From positions 1-26,585 of the IMG/VR virus record IMGVR_UViG_3300021090_000096: a stretch of DNA of 26,585 nucleotides; one strand, written 5' to 3'. A model generated the notes under the pieces. It saw only the letters and a list, made by a program, of their open reading frames with translations, was not told where the DNA came from and ran no database searches. A program made the position numbers and the translations under genes. Shown piece by piece: positions 1-8,203 of this stretch (position 1 is its first letter; every line of letters starts with the position of its first letter). Origin of the DNA: a virus.

Positions 1-2282
1 TGCCAGCGCGCGGCCGCGGTGTTGATCACCTCGCTGGTCAGCATGCGCTCCAGCAGCGGGCCCGACGCGCGCACGGTGTTGCACCGCGGGGTCCCCGGCA
101 GGTAGAACTCCTGCACCACGCCCGAGGAGGCTAGGTCCAGCCCCTCCTTGTAGACGATCTCATGGCCCGTCGGGCCATAGTAAAAGTGGGACTGGGCCTG
201 GAGTGCCAGCTGCTGCTCCACCTCGGCCCAGCTGGACACAGGATTCTGAAGCACGAAATTCCAGCGCACGTCCGCGGCCTTGAACAGCTCGTGGGCAATG
301 CGATACACGCCGCTGTTCACCATCCCGGACGCGCCTTCGAACACGCCCAGGAAATAGGACTGGATCGCGAGCATGGCGGACGTGGGATAGGGGATCACCC
401 CCGACACGCCCGAGACGGCTTCAAGTTCACGGAACGGGGCGACGGCCCCGCCCACCACTACGCTGCCGCCACCGTCCAGAAGGACCGAGCCCGCGAACCC
501 GTTGCTGTTGTTCGGCACACGGAACACCAGGTCCGCGTATTGGAGCACTTCACCCACCACGCCCGACGCGGCGCTATTGATCACCACGTCCGCGGTGCGC
601 GTGCTGGATTTGGTGGTGACCAGGTCATGCTCCCACCAGGCCTCAAACAGCACGCCACCCGAGCCGCCCTGGCCCACGAACCGCATCGTTTCATTGAAGT
701 CCCGGGGCGACGCCTGCACGAACCGCAGCTGGCGCTGGAGCGCGCCGCCCGTGGAGATGGTGGCGAACGTGGTGGTGCCGTTCCCGTTCGTCACCAGAAT
801 GTCACCGTATGCGATCACGTGCAGCGTGCTCGCGGTGGTGTCGCCGTCCGCGAAGTCCCCGCTGCTCTCGCTGTTGAACGTCAGCGTGATCACGGTGGAC
901 ACGGGGAGCGACACGCCCGTGTCATCATTTCCGTCCCGCGCGTTCGCGTTGTTCGTGCCCGTGCCGCCGCTGGGATAGTTCGGCTTCGCGTCCAGCCGCA
1001 GCTCCTGGTCAAACGCGGGCTGTTGCGTCACCGTGGCCTTCCCGCTCAGCGGGTCGAAATAGCAGGGCACCACCGGATTGGCCAGCGCGCCCGGGCCGAA
1101 CCCCACCAGTGAGAGGCCTCGCGGATTACCGAGCGGGCCCACCTCGTCAATCCCGGGGACCAGCGCCGTGGAGAGTGGCCATAGGCTCGGCTCCGCAATC
1201 CGGATGCTGCCGTCCGACAGCAGCCAGCCGAATGCCTCGGGGTACGCGCCGCTGCCGATTAGCGGGAGGCCCGGGCGATGGCCCGCCAACACCCACGCAT
1301 ATTGACGTTGCGTTGCGCCGACGCCGTCCAGCAGGTGCTCCTGGATGAACGCACCGCGCGGGACCGTGGCAGCGAGCCCGCTGTTGAGGGTCATTGTGAC
1401 GATGCCGGTTTCCTCGTTATAGTTGATCCCCGACGCCAGCAGCGCGTGGTAGGTGGGAGTCCGATAGTGGATCATGAACTCCGGGCCCGGGTTCCCCGTG
1501 ATCGTTCGACTTCCTGAAGCCTGGAGGCGGTCATATCCGTCCGTGATCACACGGAACTGGATTCGCCGGTCCCCCGCGTTGTAGCCGCTGACGGTGAACC
1601 CGCGCACGCCCGTCTGGATTGTGGGCAGCCTGTACCAGGTCGCCGGCTTCCCGATCACCAGCGGCAGCGGGATGCCCATGTCCTTCTGGTCGAACGCGAT
1701 GAACCGCGTGGGAGGGTAGGTGGCGCTGGCGCCGCGCGCCTCGGTCACGTCGGGCATCAGCGGCTGTTTGAAGGACTGCGCGCGGCGCACGCCGCGCATG
1801 TAGACCACCGCCGTGAACCCATCCATTTCCACGTTGTTCGGCGGACCGAACACGCCGCCGCTCACCAGGTAGGTGAAGTCCGCCGCGGCCAGGTCCTCGG
1901 CCTGCTGGCCCGGCTTCAGGAACCCGACCAGCAGGCTGGCCTCGCTGTTCTCCCAGCTATAGTTCCCGTCGTCGATCAGGGACAGCATGGACTCGCTGCC
2001 CGCAAACGGTAGGTTGCGCACCGGCACGTTGATGGCGGGGAACGTGGCGCCGCCGCCCGGGGCGTATTCGTGCGCACGCACCACGGTGTTCGGCTTCAGA
2101 ATGTAGGCGTCAAACTCCCCCAGCGCCCCGCTGAAGGACAGCGTGGCCCAGCGGAACTCCACGTCCGGCGTGGCGCCCATGCCCTTGAGTGTGCCGCTCA
2201 GCAGGTACACGCTGCCGTCCTGGTCCGCGCGTCGCGTGGCCAGCACCTGATCAGCGGACAGGGGCAGCTGACGGAGGGTCAC
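1..2282 (-). CDS. Large tail-tip/tail-hub candidate, C-terminus outside window
   Basis: This open frame runs from a GTG at 2282 off the left edge, giving at least 760 codons without a stop. The GTG overlaps the TGA of the preceding gene as GTGA, so translational coupling is likely and fixes the start; the first residues read VTLRQLPLSADQV. The visible part is rich in Gly, Ser, Thr and Val with aromatic residues, as expected for a beta-rich virion protein. No signal peptide or transmembrane segment is seen. Position is the main evidence: it is the second gene after the tape measure, where siphoviruses encode tail-tip and hub proteins. I do not recognise a specific family, and the missing C-terminus could carry the adsorption or hydrolase domain. 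The structural role is fairly sure; the exact part is inference. Confidence 0.72.
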   Translation of the reverse strand, partial: MTLRQLPLSADQVLATRRADQDGSVYLLSGTLKGMGATPDVEFRWATLSFSGALGEFDAYILKPNTVVRAHEYAPGGGATFPAINVPVRNLPFAGSESMLSLIDDGNYSWENSEASLLVGFLKPGQQAEDLAAADFTYLVSGGVFGPPNNVEMDGFTAVVYMRGVRRAQSFKQPLMPDVTEARGASATYPPTRFIAFDQKDMGIPLPLVIGKPATWYRLPTIQTGVRGFTVSGYNAGDRRIQFRVITDGYDRLQASGSRTITGNPGPEFMIHYRTPTYHALLASGINYNEETGIVTMTLNSGLAATVPRGAFIQEHLLDGVGATQRQYAWVLAGHRPGLPLIGSGAYPEAFGWLLSDGSIRIAEPSLWPLSTALVPGIDEVGPLGNPRGLSLVGFGPGALANPVVPCYFDPLSGKATVTQQPAFDQELRLDAKPNYPSGGTGTNNANARDGNDDTGVSLPVSTVITLTFNSESSGDFADGDTTASTLHVIAYGDILVTNGNGTTTFATISTGGALQRQLRFVQASPRDFNETMRFVGQGGSGGVLFEAWWEHDLVTTKSSTRTADVVINSAASGVVGEVLQYADLVFRVPNNSNGFAGSVLLDGGGSVVVGGAVAPFRELEAVSGVSGVIPYPTSAMLAIQSYFLGVFEGASGMVNSGVYRIAHELFKAADVRWNFVLQNPVSSWAEVEQQLALQAQSHFYYGPTGHEIVYKEGLDLASSGVVQEFYLPGTPRCNTVRASGPLLERMLTSEVINTAAARW

Positions 2283-3049
2283 CGCTCCTCGTCCTCCTGT
2301 CCGTTGATTCGAACCTCGCGCGCCGTGACGTCCACGGAGTAGACCCCCGCCTGGTCATCAAACGCAAAATCCTTGGCGAACACTTCGGCCCAGTAGGTCA
2401 GCTCGCGGTCATCGACGTGGAACACGCTGGCCCCGTCGTCGATCGCGTCCACGAACTCCTCCATGGCACCGATCTCGGTTCCCGACAGGGCAATATATTT
2501 GTACGTGTTCTGAAGGAGCACGGGGCCCAGCTGCTGGGTGAACGCCTGGCCGCCGGGGATTTCGATGCGGTTCATTTGACGGATGCGCATGCGCTGGACG
2601 CCCACCTGCGGCGGCCGCGCGAACGTGAACGCGTAGGCCAGCTGCATTTCATAGACGCGTGCCACGGCCATCCCGCTGACGCCCGACAGTGTCACGCGCC
2701 ACACCGCGCGCGCGGAGGAGCCGCTGATGGGGAACACGCCGTGGGTGATCGGGTCCAGCACCTCGTCAATCACCGTCACGTTATTGGCGCCGCCGACGTC
2801 TTCGGACTCCACGATCAGCCGATACCCGCTCACCTGCGAGACGCGCGCGAGCACGAACGCGTCCGGCAACGCGGCGCCGGACAGCGTCACCTGTGCAACG
2901 CCCACCGGCGGGTCGCCCGTGGTGAAGACGTACACCAGCCCAATGTCGCCGTCAGCGATTCGCGCCACCGGGTTGGTGGCGGTGTCCTGGTCGCCCGACA
3001 GCGTGCCGAGCGGCAGGATGCTGGAGTGGTAGAAGGTGGGCAGCGCCAT
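2279..3049 (-). CDS. Tail protein in distal-tail position (256 aa)
   Basis: A 256-residue protein starting MALPTFYHSS, whose ATG overlaps the tape measure stop by one base (TGATG). It lies between the tape measure and the large tail-tip gene, the place of distal-tail or minor tail proteins in siphoviruses. The sequence is beta-rich with alternating Val and Thr stretches. It has no signal peptide, membrane segment or catalytic motif. The acidic C-terminus (about residues 250-256) overlaps the start of the next gene. The family is not recognised; the role as a tail-tip structural component is inferred from gene order. Confidence 0.7.
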   Translation of the reverse strand: MALPTFYHSSILPLGTLSGDQDTATNPVARIADGDIGLVYVFTTGDPPVGVAQVTLSGAALPDAFVLARVSQVSGYRLIVESEDVGGANNVTVIDEVLDPITHGVFPISGSSARAVWRVTLSGVSGMAVARVYEMQLAYAFTFARPPQVGVQRMRIRQMNRIEIPGGQAFTQQLGPVLLQNTYKYIALSGTEIGAMEEFVDAIDDGASVFHVDDRELTYWAEVFAKDFAFDDQAGVYSVDVTAREVRINGQEDEER

Positions 3050-4893
3050 CAGGTGAAACTCCGGTGGGTGATCGCGGACACGGCGTTTTTCGGGGGCAGC
3101 ACACCCAGCCGCTGCGCCTCGTCCAGCCGCGCGCCCAGCAGGCGCTCGCGCTGCGCCGGGTCGAACACGCCCGCCGCGTTCAGCTCGCGGAGCACGTCGG
3201 ACGTGAAGTCAGAAAATGCACGGTTCACCTGGGCCTGCGCGATGGCCGCCACGCCGTTGATGATATTCTGCTGCCCGGCCTTCACGAACCCCGGCGCCAG
3301 CCCGGCACCCGGTAGCTGCATCTTCAGCTGCTCGGCCTGGAGCGTGGCCAGGGACTCCTCGGCGCTGCCCAGGCCCAGCGAGCGCGAGCCGCCCATGCCG
3401 GCCATGTTCCCGCCCTGCCCGCGCAGCGCGCCGCCTCCGCCGCCGTCACCGCCGCCTCCGCCGTTCACGGCGTCGGACAGGCTGCTGGCCGCGCCGTCGG
3501 CAGCCGCCTCCAGGTTCCCGGCCTCGCGCGCCGCGGCGGCCAGCTCCTCCTGGGCCTTCACCGCAGCATTCGCCAATTCGATGGTGGACTGGCTGGCCCC
3601 GACGGCGTGGGACGCGATGCCGTCGAAACTGAATTTGGATTTCACCGCCTCCTCGGTGACGGACTTCACCGCGTTGCGCGCGCGCTCCAGCGCGGGGGCG
3701 AGCACGGACTGCACGGCCTGGCCCTGCGCCACGATCTCCCGGCGGCCGTTGCCCACCTCGGTGGCATACTCCCGCCAGGTCTCGGCCAGCGCATCCGAGC
3801 GCGTGTTCAGCTCGTCCGCCTTGGCCACGATCTCCGCCAGGGTGGAGTCCGACACCTCCCCGATGAAGTTCAGCCCGCGCGCGAGCACCACCACGAAATC
3901 CTGCGCCGACGCCTCCAGCGTGGCGAATGCGCCGGCGGCCGCCGGCAGCACGGACTGAATGGTGGTCAACAGGTCATAGATCAGGAGGCGGGCGGACGTG
4001 AACCCATTGGCGAGGGACTGCACGCCGTCGATCATGGACAGCGCGAAGTTCCGCACCACCTCGGTCAGCGTGCCGGTGTTGCCTTCGATCAGGGACGTCA
4101 CGTCCTGGAGCGAAGCAATGGCCGCCTCGCGCAGCTTGTCCAGGAACGGATTGATGATCACCCCGGCCGTCTTCGCCAGGTCATTGGCCGCGTTGGTCAG
4201 GCGCGCCTGGATGCCGGCGGTGGTGTTCGCCACGCTCTCGGAATACCCGGCCAGCTGGCGGCCCGCCACTTCGAACGCCTGGCCAGACTTCAGCTGCTCC
4301 GCGGTCAGGCCCTTCAGCGCGGGGATGGCCTCGCCCAGGCGGCCAACGGTGCCGTCCAGGGTCATGCCGAATCGGCGCGCGGCCTCGGCCGCGTCCGTGC
4401 CGCTGGCGGACGCGTAGTCCAGCACGGCCTTGGTGTAGGACTGAAGGTCCTGCCGCCCGACACCAAACAGCGCCAGCTGCTGGGCCACCCGCAGGGTCAT
4501 GTCATCGGAATGCGCGGTGGTGTCCTGGATGGTCTGCGCGAAAATCTTCAGGTCTTCTACCAGGCCCGTGACGGAGCCGCCCAGCTTGAGCGACAGCGTC
4601 ACGCCCAGGTTCTGCACCACCTGCTCGAATTCGGAAGCCTGTTCGGTGGCCTCATTGAATCCGGCTTTCAGGAGGTTCATGCCGGCGTGAATGCCAGCGA
4701 ACCCGATCACGAACGCACCGACGGCAGCCGCGATCCCGGCCAGCGTGCGGCCGAAGTTTGCGAACCCCTTGTCAGCTTTCACCACTTCGGATTCGACGGA
4801 CGCCAGGCGCTTGTCAATCTTCCCCAGCTCGGCCAGGAACTTGGCCGCGTCCAGGTCAATGGTGCCTTTGACTGTGCCGGCGTCGAACGCCAT
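3049..4893 (-). CDS. Tail tape measure protein (614 aa)
   Basis: This protein sets tail length and occupies the tube lumen before ejection. Supporting features are its position directly after the tail chaperone pair, its size (the longest complete gene here after polA), a hydrophobic Ala/Gly/Ile stretch at about residues 52-75, and long Ala-rich helical segments with many Gln and Glu. A Gly-rich linker lies at about residues 470-500 (runs of G broken by D). The ATG overlaps the stop of the frameshifted chaperone as TGATG, and its own stop overlaps the next ATG the same way. At about 0.15 nm per residue, 614 residues would predict a tail near 90 nm; this is an estimate from the known family rule. 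No lysozyme or peptidase motif was noticed in it. Confidence 0.9.
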   Translation of the reverse strand: MAFDAGTVKGTIDLDAAKFLAELGKIDKRLASVESEVVKADKGFANFGRTLAGIAAAVGAFVIGFAGIHAGMNLLKAGFNEATEQASEFEQVVQNLGVTLSLKLGGSVTGLVEDLKIFAQTIQDTTAHSDDMTLRVAQQLALFGVGRQDLQSYTKAVLDYASASGTDAAEAARRFGMTLDGTVGRLGEAIPALKGLTAEQLKSGQAFEVAGRQLAGYSESVANTTAGIQARLTNAANDLAKTAGVIINPFLDKLREAAIASLQDVTSLIEGNTGTLTEVVRNFALSMIDGVQSLANGFTSARLLIYDLLTTIQSVLPAAAGAFATLEASAQDFVVVLARGLNFIGEVSDSTLAEIVAKADELNTRSDALAETWREYATEVGNGRREIVAQGQAVQSVLAPALERARNAVKSVTEEAVKSKFSFDGIASHAVGASQSTIELANAAVKAQEELAAAAREAGNLEAAADGAASSLSDAVNGGGGGDGGGGGALRGQGGNMAGMGGSRSLGLGSAEESLATLQAEQLKMQLPGAGLAPGFVKAGQQNIINGVAAIAQAQVNRAFSDFTSDVLRELNAAGVFDPAQRERLLGARLDEAQRLGVLPPKNAVSAITHRSFT

Positions 4894-5454
4894 CAGCGCC
4901 TCCCACGCCGCGAGCGCGGCGGGCCAGAAACGGATTTCAGCGCAGCGGCCTGCACCGCGCGCGTCACCTTCTCCTCGGCGGATTCGGTCAGCCCCGGGGA
5001 CGTGACGTCAAGCATGCCGGAGAACAGGAACAGGTATTCCGCCACCGGCATGGTGCGAAGATCGGTCAGCCGATACTGGGGGAAGAAGTGCAGGAACCGC
5101 GCGATGGACGCCGCGGCCCATGCCTTACCCTTCCGGGTGAAAGCGCACAGCGCCCAGACGCTTCACCACCTCCGTGAGCACCGGCAGGAACGCCATCTCC
5201 TCGCCGGCCTCCAGGTCGCGCGCGTCCATCTCCGCGGCCACCGTGCTGGAGAGCGCGCGCAGCATCGGCTTCACCATGCGCAGCGCAAACTTCAGGTCAG
5301 CCTCCCCTTCGATCCGGGGGCTGGCCATGTAGAGGGAAGTGGCTTCGATCAGGGACAGCGCCGTGGCGCCCAGCGTGTGCTCGGTCCCGCGGAACTTCAC
5401 GGCCACCGGCTTGAACGCGCCCGCGCGCGCATCGACGTCGAACAGGTCAGACAC
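4893..5454 (-). CDS. Frameshifted tail assembly chaperone fusion (G-T type)
   Basis: Tailed phages commonly make a short chaperone and a longer fusion by ribosomal frameshifting just before the tape measure gene. Here the frame at 5126-4893 is clearly coding (AWAAASIARFLHFF near its start, PVAEYLFLFSG in the middle) but has no SD-supported start: the first in-frame ATG is some 50 bases in, without an SD. It ends in TGA overlapping the tape measure ATG. Relative to the upstream 109-aa chaperone it is in the +1 (equivalently -2) frame. The frames can be joined only after an in-frame TGA in the 3' end of the upstream gene, between about 5163 and 5125. A +1 shift at GGG-TAA would give a 186-aa fusion. 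The coding call is firm; the exact slip site is inferred. Confidence 0.75.
5124..5133 (-). other. Candidate +1/-2 ribosomal frameshift site
   Basis: On the minus strand the codons read GAA GGG TAA G at the end of the short chaperone. Sliding the GGG-decoding tRNA forward one base to GGT, with a stop codon in the A site, would continue as AAG GCA TGG in the chaperone extension. A slip back by two bases gives nearly the same product. An alternative +1 site is TTT C a few codons upstream. No heptamer of the X-XXY-YYZ type used for -1 shifts could produce the required frame. Confidence 0.5.
5125..5454 (-). CDS. Tail assembly chaperone, short form (109 aa)
   Basis: A 109-residue soluble, mostly helical protein between tail tube and tape measure, the conserved place of the lambda G-type chaperone that binds the tape measure during tail assembly. 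The start is a GTG at 5454 with an SD GGAGG at 5460-5464 and a 5-base spacer; a longer in-frame extension up to 5520 lacks such a site and is Cys/Pro-rich, unlike the rest. The protein begins VSDLFDVDARAG and ends in RFHPEG before TAA. The downstream frame extends it by frameshift. Identification rests on position, size and the frameshift arrangement, not on a unique motif. Confidence 0.8.
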   Translation of the reverse strand: MSDLFDVDARAGAFKPVAVKFRGTEHTLGATALSLIEATSLYMASPRIEGEADLKFALRMVKPMLRALSSTVAAEMDARDLEAGEEMAFLPVLTEVVKRLGAVRFHPEG

Positions 5455-5547
5455 GAATGCCTCCAGACTTGGTCCCGGGGCGGGTCCGCATCCCGCACAT
5501 GGCTGGCATGCGGAGCCCACCCCGAGGACCGAATAACCGGGATCCGA

Positions 5548-6081
5548 TCAGAGGCCCGCGCCGCTGATCACGCTGCCGCTGATGATCTTGAACGGGGACT
5601 CCACGCCGCTGATGGTCTGGCGGAAACACGTGAAGGTCACCGGCTGCACCATCTGGTTCTCCTCGCTCATGACCAGGTCACCGATTTCGGTCACCACGGC
5701 CTTCGGGAAGATCCAGGTGGCGCTGCCGTCGCGGAGCACCAGGCGCAGCTCCTTGGTCTTCGACAGGTAATTGTCGCCGGGGCTGGCCTTCGGCAGCAAC
5801 ACCTCCACGCCCGAGACGCCCGAGACGCTGGTGGCGAACGCGTAGACGATGCCGGAAACCGTGGCCAGGCCCGTGGTGTCCGCCAGCGGCATGGTCACCG
5901 TGACCATTTCGCCGCGGCGCAGCACGGCCACCGGGTTGATATTCCCCTCGTCATTCGCAGTCAGGTCCAGCTTTTCGATGGCGACGGCCACCACCACGTC
6001 GCCGAACACTCGCACGGCGCCGCTGGACACGTAGACGTCCGCGGACAGTCCGTGGACGGTGTTGGTGTTGAAACTCGGCAT
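5548..6081 (-). CDS. Major tail tube protein (177 aa)
   Basis: A 177-residue beta-rich protein starting MPSFNTNTVHGLSADVYV, the expected size and place for the subunit that stacks as hexamers into the tail tube of siphoviruses. It sits after the tail terminator-type gene and before the chaperone pair. An AAGGAG ahead of the ATG (10-base spacer) overlaps the stop region of the upstream gene. The 93 bases between its stop and the chaperone GTG contain no clear terminator. There is no second tube- or sheath-sized gene nearby, which argues for a non-contractile tail. Family assignment is by size, composition and gene order. Confidence 0.82.
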   Translation of the reverse strand: MPSFNTNTVHGLSADVYVSSGAVRVFGDVVVAVAIEKLDLTANDEGNINPVAVLRRGEMVTVTMPLADTTGLATVSGIVYAFATSVSGVSGVEVLLPKASPGDNYLSKTKELRLVLRDGSATWIFPKAVVTEIGDLVMSEENQMVQPVTFTCFRQTISGVESPFKIISGSVISGAGL

Positions 6082-6088
6082 GGTGCTC

Positions 6089-6502
6089 TTACTCCTTCAC
6101 CACCAGCGCGTCGAAATTGACGCTGAACTGGAAACGCTCTTGCGATTGGTCCGGGCCCATCGGCACGGACTGCGGCGGGGCCACCGCCCGGATCCACAGG
6201 ATTTTGTGGCCGCCGCTGATCAGCGCGTCCACCGTCTCCTCCCAGAACTCGTAAACCTCGCGCGCCTTGGCGCGCGTCCCGCTCATGGTCGGGCCGTCGA
6301 TCAGCACCTGGATGGCCTGCTGCTCCTTCGCCTTATGGGGGAAGGACAGCCCGCCCGTCTGGCGCAGCACCAGGTGGATCACGTCGTGGCCCTCGTCCCG
6401 GCGGACGTTCACCTGCACGCTGGTGCCGGACGTGGAGAACCGGCCGGTGCCGATCCCGGCGCCCACCAGCTCGTCCGCCAGCCCGTCGATCACCTCGGCC
6501 AT
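6089..6502 (-). CDS. Tail terminator / tail completion protein candidate (137 aa)
   Basis: The ATG overlaps the stop of the gp10-like gene by one base (TGATG). The 137-residue product begins MAEVIDGLADELVGAGIGTG and is a mixed alpha/beta soluble protein with an N-terminal helix and alternating strands. In siphoviruses the gene between the gp10-like connector and the tube encodes the tail terminator that caps the tube and joins it to the head. The charged middle (PHKAKEQQAIQVLIDGP) and strand pattern are compatible with that fold, but no diagnostic motif was found. The role is therefore mainly contextual. Confidence 0.68.
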   Translation of the reverse strand: MAEVIDGLADELVGAGIGTGRFSTSGTSVQVNVRRDEGHDVIHLVLRQTGGLSFPHKAKEQQAIQVLIDGPTMSGTRAKAREVYEFWEETVDALISGGHKILWIRAVAPPQSVPMGPDQSQERFQFSVNFDALVVKE

Positions 6503-6906
6503 CAGGTCTCCCCGCCGAACACCACGCGCCGGACCAGGTCCGCGAGCACCGCCTGCATCCCGCGCAGCGGGCGCTCCAGGTACTTCGGTCCGGCCACCCC
6601 AAATTCATTGCCCGGCTTCATCCGGGTCTTCGGCCCGCGCGCCTGCTCGGGCATCTCGTGAACCTTCGCCGCGTAGCTGGCGCCGAAGGTTAGCGTGCCC
6701 ACCGTCCGGCCGCGTGTCTCGCGCACGCTGGTGGTGGTGGAAGCCTCAAGGTTCCCGGTGTCTACCGGGGCCAGCTGCACGGCCTTTGCCTCCAGGATGC
6801 TCAGCGCCCTGGTGACAGCGGGGCCGCGCCGCGACAGCACGCCCTTTCCGTAGTCCGCGGCGATGGCTTTCAATCGCCGCACGTCTACTATACCCGGGCC
6901 AGCCAT
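6502..6906 (-). CDS. HK97 gp10-like head-tail connector (134 aa)
   Basis: The sequence carries the hallmark of HK97 gp10-like proteins: a long N-terminal helix, then LAPVDTGNLEAS at about residues 45-56 and a later YAAKVHE segment at about residues 78-84, followed by a basic C-terminal part (GPKYLERPLR). These proteins act at the head-tail junction or in tail completion. The ATG overlaps the TAA of the head-closure gene (TAATG), and its own TGA overlaps the next ATG. A TATAGT hexamer at 6887-6892 lies inside its first codons and is treated as chance. Confidence 0.85.
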   Translation of the reverse strand: MAGPGIVDVRRLKAIAADYGKGVLSRRGPAVTRALSILEAKAVQLAPVDTGNLEASTTTSVRETRGRTVGTLTFGASYAAKVHEMPEQARGPKTRMKPGNEFGVAGPKYLERPLRGMQAVLADLVRRVVFGGET

Positions 6907-7223
6907 TACAGGCCCACCAGCTCCACGCCAATGTGGTCCAGCACGCCCCGGTCATCCCGGCCGCTCACCGTGGTCACCACGTCAAACGTGCGCCCCTGCG
7001 AGGAGATGCGGTCCCGCACCTGCACGTCCGTGCCGGACGGCAGGAACCCGATGGCGGTCACCGTCAGCAGCTCACCCTGGCCACCCAGCACGTCCTTGCG
7101 CCGGCGGTCCCAGAAGGAGAACCGGGCGCCGCTAACCACGTTGGCGTAGACCCGATCCCCGCGGGAATCGAACGTGGGGCGGTCAATGTCCGCGGTGGTG
7201 AAGTAGCGCAGGCCCGTGGTCAT
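6906..7223 (-). CDS. Head closure / head-tail adaptor protein (105 aa)
   Basis: A small beta-rich protein starting MTTGLRYFTTADIDR. The ATG at 7223 overlaps the upstream stop as ATGA and has GAGGGAG five bases before it; a GTG two codons earlier overlaps that SD and is less likely. Size, the central DRRRKDV stretch and a run of short strands (LTVTAIGFLPSGTDVQV) fit SPP1 gp16-like head-tail joining proteins, which close the portal channel. It precedes the gp10-like gene, the usual order. The family call is moderate; the structural role is more secure. Confidence 0.7.
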   Translation of the reverse strand: MTTGLRYFTTADIDRPTFDSRGDRVYANVVSGARFSFWDRRRKDVLGGQGELLTVTAIGFLPSGTDVQVRDRISSQGRTFDVVTTVSGRDDRGVLDHIGVELVGL

Positions 7224-8200
7224 GGGCACTCCCTCGGATCAAACCAGCCGCCCGTGCTCGCGTTGAACCATTCACCTGTGCTCGCGTTGAACCATTCACC
7301 CGCGGCAGCTTCGAACCAGACACACCCGCCCAGTGTCGCCACGGCGTACAGGATGTTAACGACACATTCGACTGTAGGGGCAGTCACTGAAAACGTGATA
7401 GACGAATCCGCGCTGGGAATGGTCACCACGCATGTGATCCCGCTGGTCAGGGCACTCCACACGATGGTCGGCACTTCCACCCAGCTGGCCCCCCAGATAT
7501 AGGCGCCTGCGGAGGCGGTGCCAGATTTGAATGTGGAATCAAATGACGAGGCAGACCATGCGATGCCGCGGCTGGTATCGGTAGGACTCGCGAAGAAATC
7601 AAGGATGGTAGCGGTGAACCCAGCTAGTTTCAACGTGTAAATGTCCACGTCAACGCTGGAAATAATCGTAACCAAAAAATTGGTTCCATCGGTTTCGCTG
7701 CCATCGCAAGCAAGCACGCCGCCGACGTTGAACGTCGATAGCAGCGTGCCGGTGAATCCAGAGTAAAGGCGAAACTGTTGCAGCGCATTTCCGGTGGACA
7801 GCTGGGTATTTCCTGCTCCAGCTATTTGGTTCGCGGATTTGGGGTGCTCGTCATCAAACATCGCCAGGACCGTGGCAGTTATGCCGGAATACTTAATACA
7901 CTTTCCTGTGATGCCGTCATTGATAGCACCGGCCTGAAGGTTCGTGCCGTCCCAGTAAATGTCTCGCTGAAGCGGCCAGGCGTTGGCGAAGCTGGACGCA
8001 ATGGTTGCGGTCCATCCGGCCGCATGCTTATAGGTGTTCGTGTCGTCGCAATGAATCAGGGTAGAACCGCTAACAGCAATGCCAAAGGTCCCGTCACCCA
8101 ACCCCGGCGTCAATGCCAGCGTTCCGTACACCGAGGCGGAAAATCCAGCATGGGCATAGACTCGGCTCGCGGCCTGATCAATAGTGAACATGATCGCCAT
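7220..8200 (-). CDS. Beta-propeller-like repeat protein, putative virion surface protein (326 aa)
   Basis: The protein is built from about five repeats of 40-46 residues, each with a G-[FIW]-[ST]-[AG]-[ST]-[IVL] core (for example AGWTATIASSF, SGITATVLAMF, SGFTGTLLSTF, AGFTATILDFF), and several carry a DGTN turn. Such a pattern suggests a beta-propeller or related surface beta-repeat fold. The C-terminal 70 residues are different and end in tandem EWFNASTG units, encoded by a 24-bp DNA duplication. No signal peptide or enzyme motif is seen. The start at 8200 has an AAGG about eight bases upstream; ATG at 8191 is an alternative. Its base composition is clearly less GC-rich than neighbouring morphogenesis genes, and it separates connector genes that are usually adjacent, suggesting acquisition. 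A head fibre, tail side-fibre or decoration role is inference. Confidence 0.75.
   Translation of the reverse strand: MAIMFTIDQAASRVYAHAGFSASVYGTLALTPGLGDGTFGIAVSGSTLIHCDDTNTYKHAAGWTATIASSFANAWPLQRDIYWDGTNLQAGAINDGITGKCIKYSGITATVLAMFDDEHPKSANQIAGAGNTQLSTGNALQQFRLYSGFTGTLLSTFNVGGVLACDGSETDGTNFLVTIISSVDVDIYTLKLAGFTATILDFFASPTDTSRGIAWSASSFDSTFKSGTASAGAYIWGASWVEVPTIVWSALTSGITCVVTIPSADSSITFSVTAPTVECVVNILYAVATLGGCVWFEAAAGEWFNASTGEWFNASTGGWFDPRECP
7254..7301 (-). repeat. Tandem 24-bp repeat in the 3' end of the repeat-protein gene
   Basis: Two adjacent 24-base units, starting at 7254 and 7278, differ only at their last base. They encode two EWFNASTG units. A degenerate third unit (WFEAAAGE) and a partial one (WFDP) flank them. 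The array stays in frame, so copy-number change would lengthen or shorten the protein without breaking it. Confidence 0.9.
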
Positions 8201-8203
8201 GCG

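Noticed and set aside
3607-6120. Long plus-strand open frame (837 codons) over the tape measure and tail genes
   Set aside because: It overlaps well-supported minus-strand tail genes, is His/Arg/Gly-rich in the manner of antisense GC-rich frames, and has no coupling to other genes.
6887-6898. TATAGT preceded by CCCGGG, resembling the palindrome/-10 element
   Set aside because: It lies inside the first codons of the gp10-like gene, has only a 6-base palindrome, and no gene start follows at a promoter-like distance.
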